A stretch of DNA of 64,000 bases from Monosporascus cannonballus (GCA_004154925.1 QJNS01000085.1:124001-188000); one strand, 5' to 3'; shown: positions 28,840 to 40,967, counted from the stretch's first letter. Notes: generated by a model from the sequence alone, not told the origin. Made by a program: numbers and translations.

Positions 28840-29260
28840 TATAACAAATTTATTATATATTTATCTGGAAATATAAGTAATATCCGAAAAAAGTTTTGAT
28901 TTATAAATAATAATAAGGCAAAAAATAATTTAATAATTTATTCGTTAAAAAGATTTAAGTACTTTTCCTTTAATTAAAAAACGGTATAATTATTTTTGAT
29001 TAAAAGCTTAAATTAATAATTAAAGAACGAAAACTAAATAGGTATTATTTATATGAAAAACCGATTTATTATATATCCTAATTCCTAAAGTAAATATATC
29101 GTGGATCTATGTGATCTATATGATTTATATGATCTGGTCCCAAATTACTTAGATTACCTAGATTAATTAAATCACCTTTAAAAACCAAGTTTCCCTATCC
29201 GGGGTTTAGCCGGCCTTAAAGGTTGGCCTCCTTAAGGCAGGAACCCCTGTTCCTATAACA
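28840..29260 (-). repeat. 5' LTR of E4
   Basis: 421 bp, beginning TATAACAAATT (RIP-altered TGTAACGAACC) and ending TTCCTATAACA. It is about 17 bp shorter than its partner because of one internal deletion near 29208. Confidence 0.9.
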
Positions 29261-30473
29261 TATAATTTATCACTAATTAAAAATAAGACGCCGTTCTTAA
29301 AACGTTTAACGTATTTAGGTTTAATAATAACTTTGCCGGGTAAAACCATTTCCTAACTATATTTTTTAATAAGTATCAAAATTTCGTTAAGGCATTAAAA
29401 AATAAGCGGAAAATACTTATAGGCGAGAAACGTAACGGCATAGCGGTTTTCGAAAATCGCCTTATTTATAGAGGTACCCTAAAATTGCGTTTAATCGGAA
29501 ATTAATTGCGGAATAATAAGAAGAAAACCGATATTTATAAAAAGAACTTAAATTTATAAACCTATAAAACGGCGTTAAAACTGGATTTCCGTAACTATAA
29601 CAGACGATCGGAAATCGATCTTAATTATATTAAAAAAATAATATTCCTTAATAATAACCGTATTAAAGGCAAATTCGGTTTTACGAAGGACGTCGAGTTA
29701 ACGACCGACCGCAATTACGTCGAAACGCTTATATTAAGTACCCGCAATACGAATTTTTTCGAATTCGTTAATTAATTCCTAATTATCGATACCGAATTAA
29801 AAAATCGTTTAGGCGGTACTTTTAAGGACGATCGGAATTTAAATAAAAATTAAATAACGATATTAATAATATTAAGAATAATTACTTACTATACAAAAAG
29901 TTTTATAATAATAATTAGTTATAATGTAATTTAAAATACCCGGAATTTAAACGTAAACTATATAATAATCGAAATAATATTATATTACGTAAATTCAATA
30001 CGGTTTATTACCGCTCGTAATATAATTAATATTTATTTTACTAGCGGCGTTAAAAGAATAATATTAAAAGAAATTTTAATCCTTTTTAATATTAAAATAT
30101 TATTTCTTTTGGAATTTATTACGAAAAAAAGATATAACGAATAAAGATAATACGTAAAATAAACGAAAAAGGCGAAATAAAAATAAAGAAAAACGGAAAA
30201 CCGAACGAAACGTTTATACAAAAAGAATAAAGATATAAGCGCGAAAAGAAAAAAAACGTAAATAAGGTGGGGTTAAAAACGGATTATAATAGGGAGTAAG
30301 ACGGAATATAATTAATTACGTAATATAGTACGTATTAATTATTACGATAACTACTTATAATACAATATAATAATGAATTATCGGCAAATATACGCAATCA
30401 GATTTACGAAATACGTTATATCAAATTAATAATAATGTTATTAAGGATTAACAGCTTAAAAAGGAAAAGTAAT
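29261..30473 (+). other. E3 3' region resumed after E4
   Basis: Continuation of E3 from the TSD copy TATAA to its 3' LTR. Together with 21431-21911 it gives about 1.7 kb downstream of the chromodomain. I see RIP-altered sequence with no recognisable domain. It ends with a purine tract before the LTR. Confidence 0.6.
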
Positions 30474-30679
30474 TATAAAAATATAACCCTTATAAAAATA
30501 AGGCTGGTAGCCGACCAGTTACCAATTAGCCACCGACCTATTTATTAATATAAATCTACCATCTGGCAGCTAGTGGAAAACGCTAGATAAAAGTAACCTA
30601 ATACACTTACTTCTTGGAATCTGCTTTACGATTAGTCGGAGATCACCTCACCTAGCTTACAGTTATCTATTATCTTATA
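30474..30679 (+). repeat. 3' LTR of E3
   Basis: 206 bp, aligned without gaps to 15914-16119 and followed by TSD TTTTG (30680-30684). Confidence 0.88.
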
Positions 30680-33600
30680 TTTTGTAATTAAAAATATCCG
30701 CCTAAATATTTTTTGCTTTTAATATATTTTAAATTTAAATTTAAATTAAAAAATTATTTATTTTTTATATTATTTATTTAGTTTTTGAGTTTTTATAAAT
30801 CGGGTAAGATTTTTATAATCAGAATAAATATCGAAAAGTTTTTTTATTTTGCTAAAAAAAGTTCTTATTTTTTAAAAACGTTAATAATCGCTGGCCGCTT
30901 TTTGTCGTAAATCTGGTATTTAAGTTTTATATTTCGAAATGCTTTTAAATAATATGCTACTGGGTACTATTTGCCGTTATTTTCTTATTATTCTAAAATC
31001 ACGCCTAAGACATATTTCGAGGCGTCGGTTTTTAATCGCTTTTTTTTATTTAAATTTAGTATCTTAACGATAAGTCTATTAATAATTACTTCTTTTAGTT
31101 TTCGAAATGTTTTTTTAATTTTCTTTAAAAATTCGAACTTTTTTCTGACGTATTTCTTAATAATAAGTTTTGTTAATAATTTAACCATATTTTTATATCT
31201 CTTATTTAGGTTACGTATATAATTTATAAATCCTAGGATTTATCGGATATTTATAACGTTCGCTTTATTAGGAATAGGCCAATTCTTAATTATTTTCATT
31301 TTAAAGCGTTAAATCTGAATTTAGCTTGAAGTAAAAATAAATCTTAAAAAGTTTAGTTTCTATATATGCCATACCTTTTTAGCTAGATTAACTCGAATAT
31401 TTGTTTCGTCCAAAGTTTTAAATACTTAGGTTATATGCTTTTTGTACTTTTTTAGAGTTTCGGAATAAATAAGAATGGCGTCGAAATAAACAAATACGAA
31501 TTTGTCTAAAAATTATTGGAAAATAATCATAACTAGGTTCTAAAAACTGGCGGAAACATTAGTAAATCACATAGGTATTACTTTATATTCGTAAAGTCTA
31601 TATATCGTTTTAAATACTGTTTTTCATTTTTTTTCTTTGGCCATTCGGATATAATAATAGCTATTACGAAAGTTAAATGTCGTAAACTATTTAGCTTTGC
31701 TAACGTTTTTTAAAAATATTTATAAATATCAGAGAATATTTATTTTTAATTATAATATCGTTTAATTATCTACAATTAATCATTTTTCGATAAATAAGGT
31801 TTTCGTTTTCGTTAATCTTCTGTTTGTTATCTTTGGTTTTTAGCACCATAAAAACGAGATATCTAGCAAAAAAATTAGAAAACTGAATATATTCTTTTTT
31901 CAAATTAAGTTATATATTTTTATAAGGCTTTTAATTTTTCGTGATTTGTATAATAAATCTTATAAAGCTGAAAATAATATTCTTCCTTAATAAATATCCG
32001 ATAATTCTATTAATCCTAAAAAGATAACTTATAATTCTTTTTATCTTTAAATAATCGTTTAAATTCTTAGTACTCCAGGGATACCGTAAATGCTTGGCCA
32101 GAGATCCGCACTTCCTTAATAATGTAGCAATTTTTTCGATTATTTTTTTCCGATATTTCTGTTTTGTTTTCCTAAAAAAATATCCGTGTTTTTCAATTAA
32201 TCCGGGAATTATTAGAATAAAGCCAAAGTATTCCCAAAATAATACCGTATCCGGAGATATTAACGATATTCAGCGAAACGCATTTTTAATATCTTTAAAT
32301 TTATATAGTAAATTCCTTTATTTCTTGTAAAATTCGTCCATTTTCGTAAGTGAATAGGTTTTCGTCTACCGTACGCAACTTATAGAATTATAATTTATAT
32401 TTCTAAGAAATCTGGTATTTGTTTATTATTACAAATAAAATAAAATTATTTTTTGCTCCGGAATTAATTATTACTTTAAAGTTCTGCCTTTATACTAAAA
32501 AAAAAATTTCGATTTAATTACGCATTCTTTTTATTGCTTTATATAAGGTTTTGTAAATTGGAGTTTTTCGATATCTTATTTTCAAGGGCCTTTGCCGTTT
32601 TTTAATTAATGCTATTTGCTTGCGAAAAAATGTCTCTATTTTCGAATTTTCTTCGTAACATATTTAATATAATAATTATTCATATACTTATATTATTTCT
32701 GTTTGCTTAATTAATATCCGAAAATAAATATTTTCTTTTAGTTTACCTTTTGGTTTTGTATTTCCTAAATTATAAAATCGAAAAAATATATTTCCAAAAA
32801 ACAATATTTCTATATCGAAAGATTCGTAATAAATATGAAGCATTAGAAAATAATACAAATATCCTTGCGATATAGCTTTTTAATTTCGTTTTGATTCGGG
32901 ATATAAGTAACAAAACTTAGGGTACTTTGGCTATCGAAAAGTTTTTATATATTTATATTCGTTATCCGGTTCAATAAGTATTTTTTTCGTCCTATCTAGG
33001 CCAAAAAGTATTATCTTTTTTAATTTTAAAATAAATAAGGCAATCGTCGATATAACAAATAATAAAATATAATAAGTTGTAAGAATTTATCGATAATATC
33101 TTTTGGTAAATAATACATTTTGGGAATTCGTAAAGCTTTAAGAATAATTATTTATAATTGCTAATATTTGGCCGAAATTGGCCGTCCTTTATATGCATTT
33201 TATATTTTTGAAAATTAAGATAGTATTAATATTTTAGCCTTATTGCTATCCTAGAAACCGTTTATCCTGGATAATATTTATAGGTTTTAGCCTTAAAATC
33301 TTAATAAACTAAATAATTTTCGTACTTCGGAATATTGCTCCGGATCTGAATGGTAATAGCAATAATGAATTCTAGCTGGAAGAAAATCGAACTAACTTTC
33401 TTTTCTTCTTTTTTTACCTTATTGTCGGTTTTTTATTTAGCCGTTTTAACTTTTTTTAAAATTAAAAAAATCCTTTTTTTGAATTTCTTTTGATAAAAAA
33501 ACCATATTCGTTTTTAAAATATCCTTTTTTGCCACAATTAAAATATTTTACTTTGGACTTATCTTTTTTGGGCTTTTTCGAAACGGAACTTATTTCCTTT

Positions 33601-35211
33601 TAAAGCTTGCCCTTATCCTTTTTAATTCGGCTACTGGAACTTTTATCGTCATTTCGTTTGCCGGTTTTTTTTCTTAAAGTATTAATCAAAAATGCATCGG
33701 TCGGCAATAATAACCTTATTTATATATTTTGCAAAAAATCTTATTTTGGACTTTATATATAGTTCGTTTTTGACCTAAAGCATTAGGCCGTTATAATAAG
33801 GGTAAAATAATATATTTTCTAGCAAATTTTAAATAGTTATCAAATAGTTAAACTTAGTCGTATATTCGGATATTAACTTGGTTTAACGAAAAAGATAAAA
33901 TTATTTAATTACATATTATGTTTTATCCGGATTTCCAAATAAGGTTCAGATTTTTTTTCGAAATATTTGTATTTGCTGAAAATATAATTAATTATGTCCG
34001 ACAATTCCTTAAAGTACTTTTATAAATAAATTTTTACAATAGGTTTAAACTATAAAAGGATTTTTTGATAAGTAACTAAAAGATAGCCATTATTTTTTTG
34101 GTAATCTTTCGTTAAAAAACTTTTATAGAATTTAAGATAAAACCTGGCCTATATTAAGAATTCTTCCGGGTCCTTTAATTTATCGTAAAGTTTCGGAGAA
34201 GTTAGCTTATAGTCTTTAATATCCGGCATTCCATAGTAATTAGGAGATAAAATAATTTTTTTTCGCGTATTTAATTCGTATTAAATAATAATAAAATCGA
34301 GGTTTTTTACTGTTAAACGAATTTAACGTTTTTTTAAGGCCTTAATCTTTATTATCAAAATGTATAATTTCTTATTAATAGTCTGTTCCTTTTTTTTCTT
34401 TTTTTGGAACTTTACCCCATATTTTTCCTTAGCCTTTTTTTCGACCTTTTTCTGTTTTAATTCCTCTTCCTGGATTTTAATAATATCCTTAGAAATCGGA
34501 GTAAATTATTATTAGAGTTATAAAGAAAAAATTCCTTTTTAAGATCGAGTAATAAGGGGTGCTATATTATCAATTAATTAAAAAACTTTTTTAATTAAAA
34601 GTAAATCGTTCAGTTTTATTAATAATATTTCATTAGCCAATAACGAGAATCGTATATATTATCTATTTTTTGAATGTCCTCTTATATTATTATCTGTATT
34701 AAGTTTAAAAAAGTTCATATTTTAACTGAGTGATAAATTATTCGTCGACTATTAATTAAAAAGTTATTAAAATATAATAAACCTATTATATATCCACCTA
34801 GAGATATAAGCAATATTCGAAATAAAGTCTTAATTTGCAGGTAATAATAAGGCGAAAAATAATTCAGTGGTTTATTTGTTAAAGAAATTTAAAAAGTTTT
34901 CCGTTAATTAAAAAAATAATATAGTTATTTTTTAATTAAAAACTCAGATTAATAGTTAAGTAACGAAATTAAGTAAGTACTATTTATATAAAGGACCGAT
35001 TTTTTATATATTTTATTTTCTAAAGTAAATATATCATAGATTTATATAATCTATATAATCCATGTAATCTAGTCCAAATCACTTAAATCGCTTAAATTAA
35101 CTAGATTACCTTAAGGGCCAAGCCTTCCTATCCGTAATTTAGCCGCGATAGGTCTGCGTTAGACTTTTAAAGATTGGTTTCTTCGAGATAGAAACTCCTG
35201 TTCCTGTAACA
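30680..35211 (-). mobile_element. E5, right piece: family-A element with its 5' LTR
   Basis: Resumes the family-A interior exactly where the left piece stops at 15913 and runs to a 439-bp 5' LTR at 34773-35211. Minus-strand remnants include the RT core (VYFDAILIYS, near 31450-31500) and a zinc knuckle (YFNCGKKGYFKNEY, near 33500-33545). RIP damage removed several catalytic residues. The right flank (GTTTT) cannot be matched to a left TSD because the left end of the element is lost. Confidence 0.87.
34773..35211 (-). repeat. 5' LTR of E5
   Basis: 439-bp family-A LTR, TATAATAAACC to TTCCTGTAACA. It is the last element of the left AT-rich stack. Confidence 0.87.
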
Positions 35212-35750
35212 GTTTTATAGCGTGGAATGTTTCGGACCGCCGTATTATAATTACGTATATCGTTTAACAAACTTGGAAACGTCTTTTTAAACGGGAACAC
35301 CTAATCTAGAAAGCGTTTTACAATTATAAAATCAATATTCGCTTTAATAGATATAAGGATAATCTTATCAATATCAAGAATATATTAAAGATCAACTTTA
35401 TATGATAGAAAACGATAGAAAACAGCGTTTTGAAAACTTATAAAACTATTTTTAAAGCTTTTAATATACATTACCATTTTTATTACACTGCCGAAAATTA
35501 TTTCCGTTAACGCGTTAATTAAAAGCAATTTACAATTTATAAGTTAATCGAAATATGCAAAATTAATAGCTTAAAAGCAGTTAGAAAAAAGGATAACTTA
35601 ATTAAAACCCTTAAAGCGTAAAAAAAAAATGTTATTTAGGAAGAATTAGTTGTAATTATATAATCAACTGCTTTAATATTATAATAATTATTAAAATATC
35701 GCTTATAATATTTTGTAAAGCATTATATAGCTAATAGAAAAGCTTTAAGA
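35212..35750. other. AT-rich degraded stretch at the island border
   Basis: RIP-like sequence of unknown origin, with no LTR and no convincing protein similarity in six frames. Composition changes to ordinary GC around 35740-35760. Confidence 0.6.
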
Positions 35751-36340
35751 GACCCAGAGACTCCAAGTGCTATTGGGTGGCAAAGAATTTACACATGATT
35801 TGTATGAAGTGATATGGAAATTAGGTGTTGCCACCCTTGGCGCCAAGCTGTTAGCTTTGGCTCAATTTGCCAAGTTAATACGGTAGTCTATGTACTCGTC
35901 AGCTAGCACACCAAATAAGGAAAACCTTACCTCATCGAGATCATGCCCTATTTTTTTGAGCAGTGGCTTCGCCTGTACTATTGGTGTTATGGGTAAGCCT
36001 TATCCCCGCTGCCAGGTCGCGGAACTAAGGCCCCATAGCATTTTACCGTATATGGCTAGCGTATTCGATTACATAACCTACCATTTTCTGCGATTTACAC
36101 TTTCGAATATATGCAAGATGCAAGATACATTTGGGTTCAAGCCATATTTTCCAGGCTGAGCCAAATACACAGAAAATCATTACACGATATAATTTGCACG
36201 ATAGATGCCATACCCAGTATCCTCGAACACGATGACTGATCCATGGTTTTCACGGTTAGGATAGATTGTACCTCACTCCCATAGAGCTTCACTCTAAAGC
36301 TGTCAGCTAGCAGGGGGTGCTCTAGCACCCCATATACGGA
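35751..36340. other. Non-coding stretch, no gene recognised
   Basis: Ordinary GC content. It contains an inverted pair GGGTGGCAA (35774-35782) and TTGCCACCC (35827-35835), and a stem-loop GGGGTGC-TCTA-GCACCCC (36314-36331). The open frames here have no recognisable similarity. Confidence 0.4.
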
Positions 36341-36354
36341 AGATTCCCTCTGAT

Positions 36355-36372
36355 CGGAACATATATGTTCCG
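36355..36372. repeat. 18-bp perfect palindrome
   Basis: CGGAACATATATGTTCCG is self-complementary. CGG half-sites are typical of fungal Zn2Cys6 regulators, but the 12-bp spacing and the lack of a nearby gene leave its function open. Confidence 0.6.
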
Positions 36373-36564
36373 GGACTAGATCACCTTAAAGTGCAGTGCG
36401 CGTTCTAGAGCACTTGCAACTAGTCATCAATACACACACACAACTGATGTCCCTTATATCTGACAAAAGCCGACTGGTAGTTGCCGACAAGCTTTGACCA
36501 TGATGAACCTTATGCCCGCTGGCTCCACGGTTCGGCAGGGTCGAGAGGTTAAGCTTTGCGCGGC

Positions 36565-36603
36565 AAACCTTAAGGATAAACCTTGAAGGTAAACCTTGAG
36601 GGT
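36565..36603. repeat. Three tandem 13-bp repeats upstream of a TATA-like box
   Basis: Units AAACCTTAAGGAT, AAACCTTGAAGGT and AAACCTTGAGGGT stand in direct tandem. A TATATAAAAAG box follows at 36614-36624, as in a promoter or a solo LTR. No open gene follows directly. Confidence 0.6.
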
Positions 36604-36624
36604 AACTTTCGAATATATAAAAAG

Positions 36625-37453
36625 CTATTGTATTTATGTATCATACATGTTATCAATGCTTAAAGTTTAAAAAGTTGTTAATTAAGTAGATAGTTTGACG
36701 ATGTACCTGCGGTTGACCCCTGTAGAAGCCACACCTAATTTGTGTGGCTTGGCGACTAGCGCGACCCACTGCTACCTGAAAGCGTAATAAAACTTTTGCC
36801 TAATACCGTAGTAGCGCAGCTGTGGTGAAAGCTGATAAAAAGCTATAGCGTTAAGTACTGACATACAAGAACAACGAAAAGTCCTGGCATGGGGGAAATG
36901 CCAGTTACTGCCTAACGATAGTAACAAGGGGTTGCTCGCAACTTGATAACCCTCGTTTTAACAGCATTTCCTTACCTAGCTCCAAGGGCTCCAGGCCTTA
37001 GGGCTTCCTGGCGCACGAACCGCACAGTGCGCTTACCGTAACTTTCCTATTTGGGATGCGCCAAGACCTTCCTATCTACCACGAGGAAAGATCCAAATGT
37101 GGAATCGATTTTAAGGGAGCCGGATTTTCGACACAATAACCCTCGTCCACTCCGTTCGCAAGCTCACTACATTAAAACGAGGACACTGAGGGGGTATGCC
37201 GGCTAGGTAGCCTCACAAGTGCGCACTTAACAAAATCGGTATCTTCTAGTGAAGCCATAAGCGACAGGTCTCGATTAAGGCCTAAATTCCAAACCACGAT
37301 ACTCAGGCCATTTGCTTAAGAACGCTACCGATTACGTTAGTGGTTCCCTGCCTTGGCACCAGTAAATGGCCTGAGCGCTAAAGCAGGCCGAGGACCGCAC
37401 GAGACTTACCGGTTAAGTATAATCCTGTCCGCTGCCTCCAAACGGCCTGAGCG
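36625..37453. other. Structured non-coding stretch
   Basis: I see no gene here, but several perfect stems are present. AAGCCACAC/GTGTGGCTT lies at about 36727-36751 and CTGGCAT/ATGCCAG near 36884-36904. CCTCGTTTTAA (36951-36961) pairs with TTAAAACGAGG (37172-37182), and CTCAGGCCATTT (37302-37313) pairs with AAATGGCCTGAG (37363-37374). The phrase GGCCTGAGCG occurs twice near 37370-37455. Confidence 0.45.
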
Positions 37454-37659
37454 TTGGTCACAAGCGTGAAACTTTCTCGTAGAGGCCCTTCGTTGGAATT
37501 TCAATCTTTCTCCCTTCAAGGTTCTCTACAGCCATTAAATAAGCAACCTGTTACGCTATTCACAAATTTGCAAATAAGTCACGTATTTGATGCGCATTGT
37601 GTCCGAGCAGGCCAGACCTTCGCCTCGGATTCTTATAATTATAGGAGCGACTTGAACTT

Positions 37660-38630
37660 ATGATGCTACTGCAATATGCTCAAGCATGGCAATCATTCAA
37701 AATTGACGTGCTTGGACTCGTCACTCTTTTAGGCGCGTCGGAGATGGATGGGAACCTCGGGAGACTCACGCGATGCCGATACATCGAGTTCTTACCCCTC
37801 CTAGGTGCCTTTGTTATCGCTAGTGATGACATCGTCAAGCCGATACCTGGTTTCACACTTTACAATATAAAAGATGGCATTATGGCCACTGTGTCACAGT
37901 TAAGAATTTGACCATATATAACGCTATTGCTAGCAATGCAATAGCGGCGTCGCTTTTGCGACACACTGACATTGCTGGCTGGTTTGGCCGTTGGGTTAAC
38001 AGTCAGGACTTCTCGTGGAATTCGTCGTGCCTACACTTCTTTCCAGCTCAGCGGGCCCACCGGAAATCACCCGCGGACGAAGTTCTTTCTGTCCTACTGA
38101 GTCTGCTATTTATGAGTGCTACGATATCGATCGCCGTCCTCACCGAGGACTGGTGGGGCTTTGTCAACGCCATATCGATGGTCATATCCATCTTTTCTAG
38201 AGCGTTCGTTATCAATGAAAACAGAAAAGGACTTGACTTGGCATACAGCAAAGTCTCAGAGGAGAACTAGGCTAAAGTTTACAAGAAAGCTCTGTTGATA
38301 ACACCGAATGGCACAGCAATCACCATTTATGCGCCTTGCGGGATTATTACGGAGGTCTTGCTTATCAACCCAACACCCCCACATTCTCGATTCTATTTCG
38401 TTGCCCGAGTTATTGGCTGGCTGGGTTTTGCCTTCCCATGTGGTAAGCCTCGGAAATGCATTGCTCGTCAATCAGCTCATTACCGTTGTTCTGCTTGTAA
38501 CTGCGACTATCCTTGTAGCAAATGGGATAGGTTGCGATACGCTCCACCTTGGATCGCAAATTCAGGTGGAGCGGTTTGACGAGACGGCAGGGCCTGAGAG
38601 CAGAACCCGTACTTACCTTCGAATGGACTT
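37660..38630 (+). pseudogene. Fungal multi-pass membrane protein, broken
   Basis: Readable in pieces. An N-terminal part (37660-37911) is followed by a segment from 37908 with TM-like helices around FMSATISIAVLT and WGFVNAISMVIS. The frame stops at TAG 38268-38270 and continues in the same frame with LITPNGTAITIYAPCGI. One extra base near 38433 then shifts the frame (GWLGFA to SHVVSLGNALLVNQ). From memory the pattern resembles an uncharacterised ascomycete membrane-protein family with a TPDG...I.AP.GI core and paired C-terminal helices. The reading ends at RTYLRMDL and runs straight into the next pseudogene. The premature stop and frameshift are not at plausible introns. The true N-terminus is uncertain. 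Confidence 0.6.
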
Positions 38631-39804
38631 GCCATATCTATGATGCGAAAAACATACGAAGATGCTAAAACGGTCCTCGTCTTGGACTCCTGGCTGTTCA
38701 ACAGCCCCAGCCTCGGCAGGTCTCATGTCGAAAATATCATCCGCATATTCTCCTGTAACTGGAACTCCAGACTTTGGACATATCACGAAGGAGCATTGGC
38801 GAAGGCGCTGCACTTCCAGTTCAATGACACGGCTTTCGATCTGGATAAGGGCGTTCACGAACTCCATCGTTCTCCAGATTATACAACGAAAATCACCATC
38901 TTCTCTCCGCTCATACATGCCCACCATAACCTCCGCGGTTCAGGACGCTTGCGGAAAGCATGGACGCACAGCTAGGATCTGTTGCCGCGGCTCTCTGCGA
39001 TCGGACCACAAGCGTGCCAACTGATGAGCCCTTGTGTCTTGCGGTTCTCCTTGGCTTGGAGGCGAGCCAGGTGGCAGAGCTTGTACAGACAGAACCTGAC
39101 GAAAGGATAAAAAAGTTCTGGCGGATGCTACCCAATGTTCCTCTTTCTTTGTTCTTCGAAAGACCGCGACGTTTGAGGTCAGGGGACTCCGATGGGCCCC
39201 TCTCACCTTTCTGTGGTCCCATATAAATGGAGCTGGGTTGAAGGGAGATATGAAACGAGGAGAAAAGTTCCAGATTTCCATGGCTACGAATACAAGCGAT
39301 GGCCTGAGATTTCAGTGCAAAGAGATGCGTTGCTTTTGCGGAAACTATGGCATTGGGAACTACTTGCACGTCAAGGGTCCGGATGGCACCTGGTATGAAT
39401 ACGGATTCACCCACAATGAGCCGGAGTGCATTCCTGATGACTTTGAAGAGGATGGGTCACCGAAAACCTTCAGCGTCAGGCCATGGACCTCATATCGTTG
39501 CAAGGAGGTCGCCATCATTTATGAGGAGCCCCAGTTAGACGAAGGAGTTACTTACAACGTGCAGATGTCTGGTGGGGTTCTAGTCGCCATTCAGGAAGTG
39601 AGAGGAGACACAATTTACGGATTGAGCATCTGTGCGGCATGGCAGATACGCTTAATACCGACCCTGCATGCCCAGATAATCGCCGATCTCAACAGAATCT
39701 ACAATAATCGGCCTACCCGTGACGACGAGCAGATCTGGATCAATAAGACCAATAGGACCATGATGTGTGCATTCGGGAAAGAACATCCCGTGTCCCAGCG
39801 GTGA
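38604..39804 (+). pseudogene. HET-like (heterokaryon incompatibility type) protein, 3' part, broken
   Basis: Starts abruptly with AISMMRKTYEDAKTVLVLDS, the segment that follows WIDTLCVP in fungal HET-like proteins. The segments RLWTYHEGALA and CDRTTSVPTDEPLCLAVLLG follow, then RGLRWAPLTFLWSH and a C-terminal 188-codon run (39238-39804) ending at TGA. At least two frameshifts occur, near 38950 and near 39172. The N-terminal HET signature (AISHVW-like) is absent; it would lie where the membrane-protein pseudogene now abuts. HET proteins act in non-self recognition, but this copy should be inactive. The assignment rests on recalled family patterns, without a search. Confidence 0.6.
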
Positions 39805-40190
39805 TGTATCGGGTAGTTATTGTTCTAGGCTTCCATCTGCGTTTTTAGGGAAAGCTTCACAGGCATTCCATAGTCTTTAGCAGCCCTCAACCGCATCTTT
39901 CGTGGTTATGCCTCAGTCCCTTTAAATCTCAACCTGGGTCGCCATCGCCGCTCTGCTTAATGTATTCACATACCTGTGGCAGAGGCAACGGGCATCTTTG
40001 GTGGCATAAATACACTAGGGAATGGGAGAACTGGGCCTACACTTACGGATTACTTCGACAGTTGACGTTACGAGAAGTTTGGATTCATATGGCTACTGCT
40101 TCAAAAAAGTTTAAGAGGCTTGCCCAAGGCTACCTTTTGTATAAAGTATATATATCCTGTGTCAAGAGTACTCGTCTCGACGACAATTCA
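39805..40190. other. Intergenic, no gene seen
   Basis: Ordinary composition. A short plus-strand open frame from 39960 lacks any recognisable similarity and runs into the solo LTR, so I do not call it. Confidence 0.5.
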
Positions 40191-40378
40191 TGTCGTGGAA
40201 TAGGGGTATCTGTGTTAGTCATCAAGCTCCACAGTACCCCGGAAAAACCTTGTTCCGGCGCGCTCACAGTATATAGAGAGCTTCCTAACTACAGCTCCCT
40301 AGAGCTTAATTCTAGTTAGACAATTATCACTTCTCATACTCTATGCAACCTTTTCTCGCGATCAGCCTAACTGTGACA
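40191..40378 (+). repeat. Solo LTR, short family D (copy 1)
   Basis: 188 bp from TGTCGTGG to CTGTGACA, with a perfect TSD ATTCA at 40186-40190 and 40379-40383. It aligns along its whole length with the reverse complement of 54131-54320, for example AATAGGGGTATCT.TGTTAGTCATCAA, AGAGAGCTTCCTA and GATCAGC.TAACTGTGA. No interior sequence is associated. A short non-autonomous LTR derivative is an alternative, but the TG...CA ends and 5-bp TSD favour a solo LTR. Confidence 0.85.
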
Positions 40379-40383
40379 ATTCA

Positions 40384-40967
40384 GATATTGTCGGTCCACT
40401 TAGGGCAGCGCTACCATACTAGGCTCACTCAATACACTCCGTATTCCGGGAATCACGGCTCAGGATGTCAGGTTGCATAATACGGAGTTTTCGTAGGGGT
40501 GACGTAGCAGGTGTGACTGTATTTCTTTCTCCCACTAAGCTAAATACGATGCCTTTTACTGCTGTGACGATGCGTCTGCACATGCAGCACCGCAACATTG
40601 CCCAGATACAAGCATCAACTTAGCCGGCACAGCAGGTTGCATTGCTCCGCGACACTTTTGGGTAGCTGCGGGGGAAACGCAGATCGACGCTCGTCCCCGG
40701 TGTATAAGGAGTGAATTATTGAGCTTACAGCATGGGTCCGGAATCCCACTTCAATCGCTGCCGCGACCATTTCTACCTGTTCGGTTACTTAGCTAGTGAA
40801 TAGAACGATTCCCCCATCAGAATAACATGGTGCACACTGTTAGTTGAAAGTCGCCTCGCTCCCTGTCATTCACCACTGGGTGACCTTTAGAACATTGTAT
40901 CTCTTCGGACACCCAAGTGAGCTCCCGGATTCACCAACTCAATTGCTTCTGCCTCAATGCGGCCATA
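40384..40967. other. Upstream region of the MFS gene
   Basis: Intergenic, ordinary GC. I see no other gene and no clear TATA box close to the start at 40968. Confidence 0.4.

Larger units (their letters stand above)
21912..29260 (-). mobile_element. E4: family-A Ty3/Gypsy element nested in E3
   Basis: Full-length minus-strand element: 3' LTR 21912-22349, interior 22350-28839, 5' LTR 28840-29260. The perfect TSD TATAA (21907-21911 and 29261-29265) proves a clean insertion into the post-chromodomain region of E3. The minus strand carries a zinc knuckle remnant (CFNYGKKGYFKNEC, 27474-27515). It also carries an 88-codon open RT stretch with YLNNIFIYS at the catalytic site and LNKANIRINPVKS further on (25292-25558). 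RIP has replaced the catalytic DD by NN. Confidence 0.92.
15914..30679 (+). mobile_element. E3: family-B chromovirus (Ty3/Gypsy), with E4 nested inside
   Basis: Plus-strand element with 206-bp LTRs at 15914-16119 and 30474-30679 and a perfect 5-bp TSD TTTTG. Without the nested E4 (21912-29260) it is about 7.4 kb. A gag-like ATG lies near 16136. The RT remnant is near 18540-18720, the integrase near 20400-21000 and a chromodomain at about 21345-21430. The 3' LTR is preceded by a purine tract (AAAAAGGAAAAG). All reading frames are broken in a RIP pattern. Confidence 0.88.

Noticed and set aside
30033..31222. Short open frames at 30033-30221 (-), 30971-31222 (+) and 30988-31188 (-)
   Set aside because: The first is in the E3 3' region with biased composition. 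The others fall in the E5 pol region, where the 30988-31188 minus frame is a short RNase H remnant of the element, not a host gene.
38911..39414. Minus-strand frames of 113-167 codons over the HET-like pseudogene
   Set aside because: Antisense shadows without recognisable domains.
39960..40319. 119-codon plus-strand frame
   Set aside because: It runs through the solo LTR, and the reading after 40191 is LTR sequence; no similarity.
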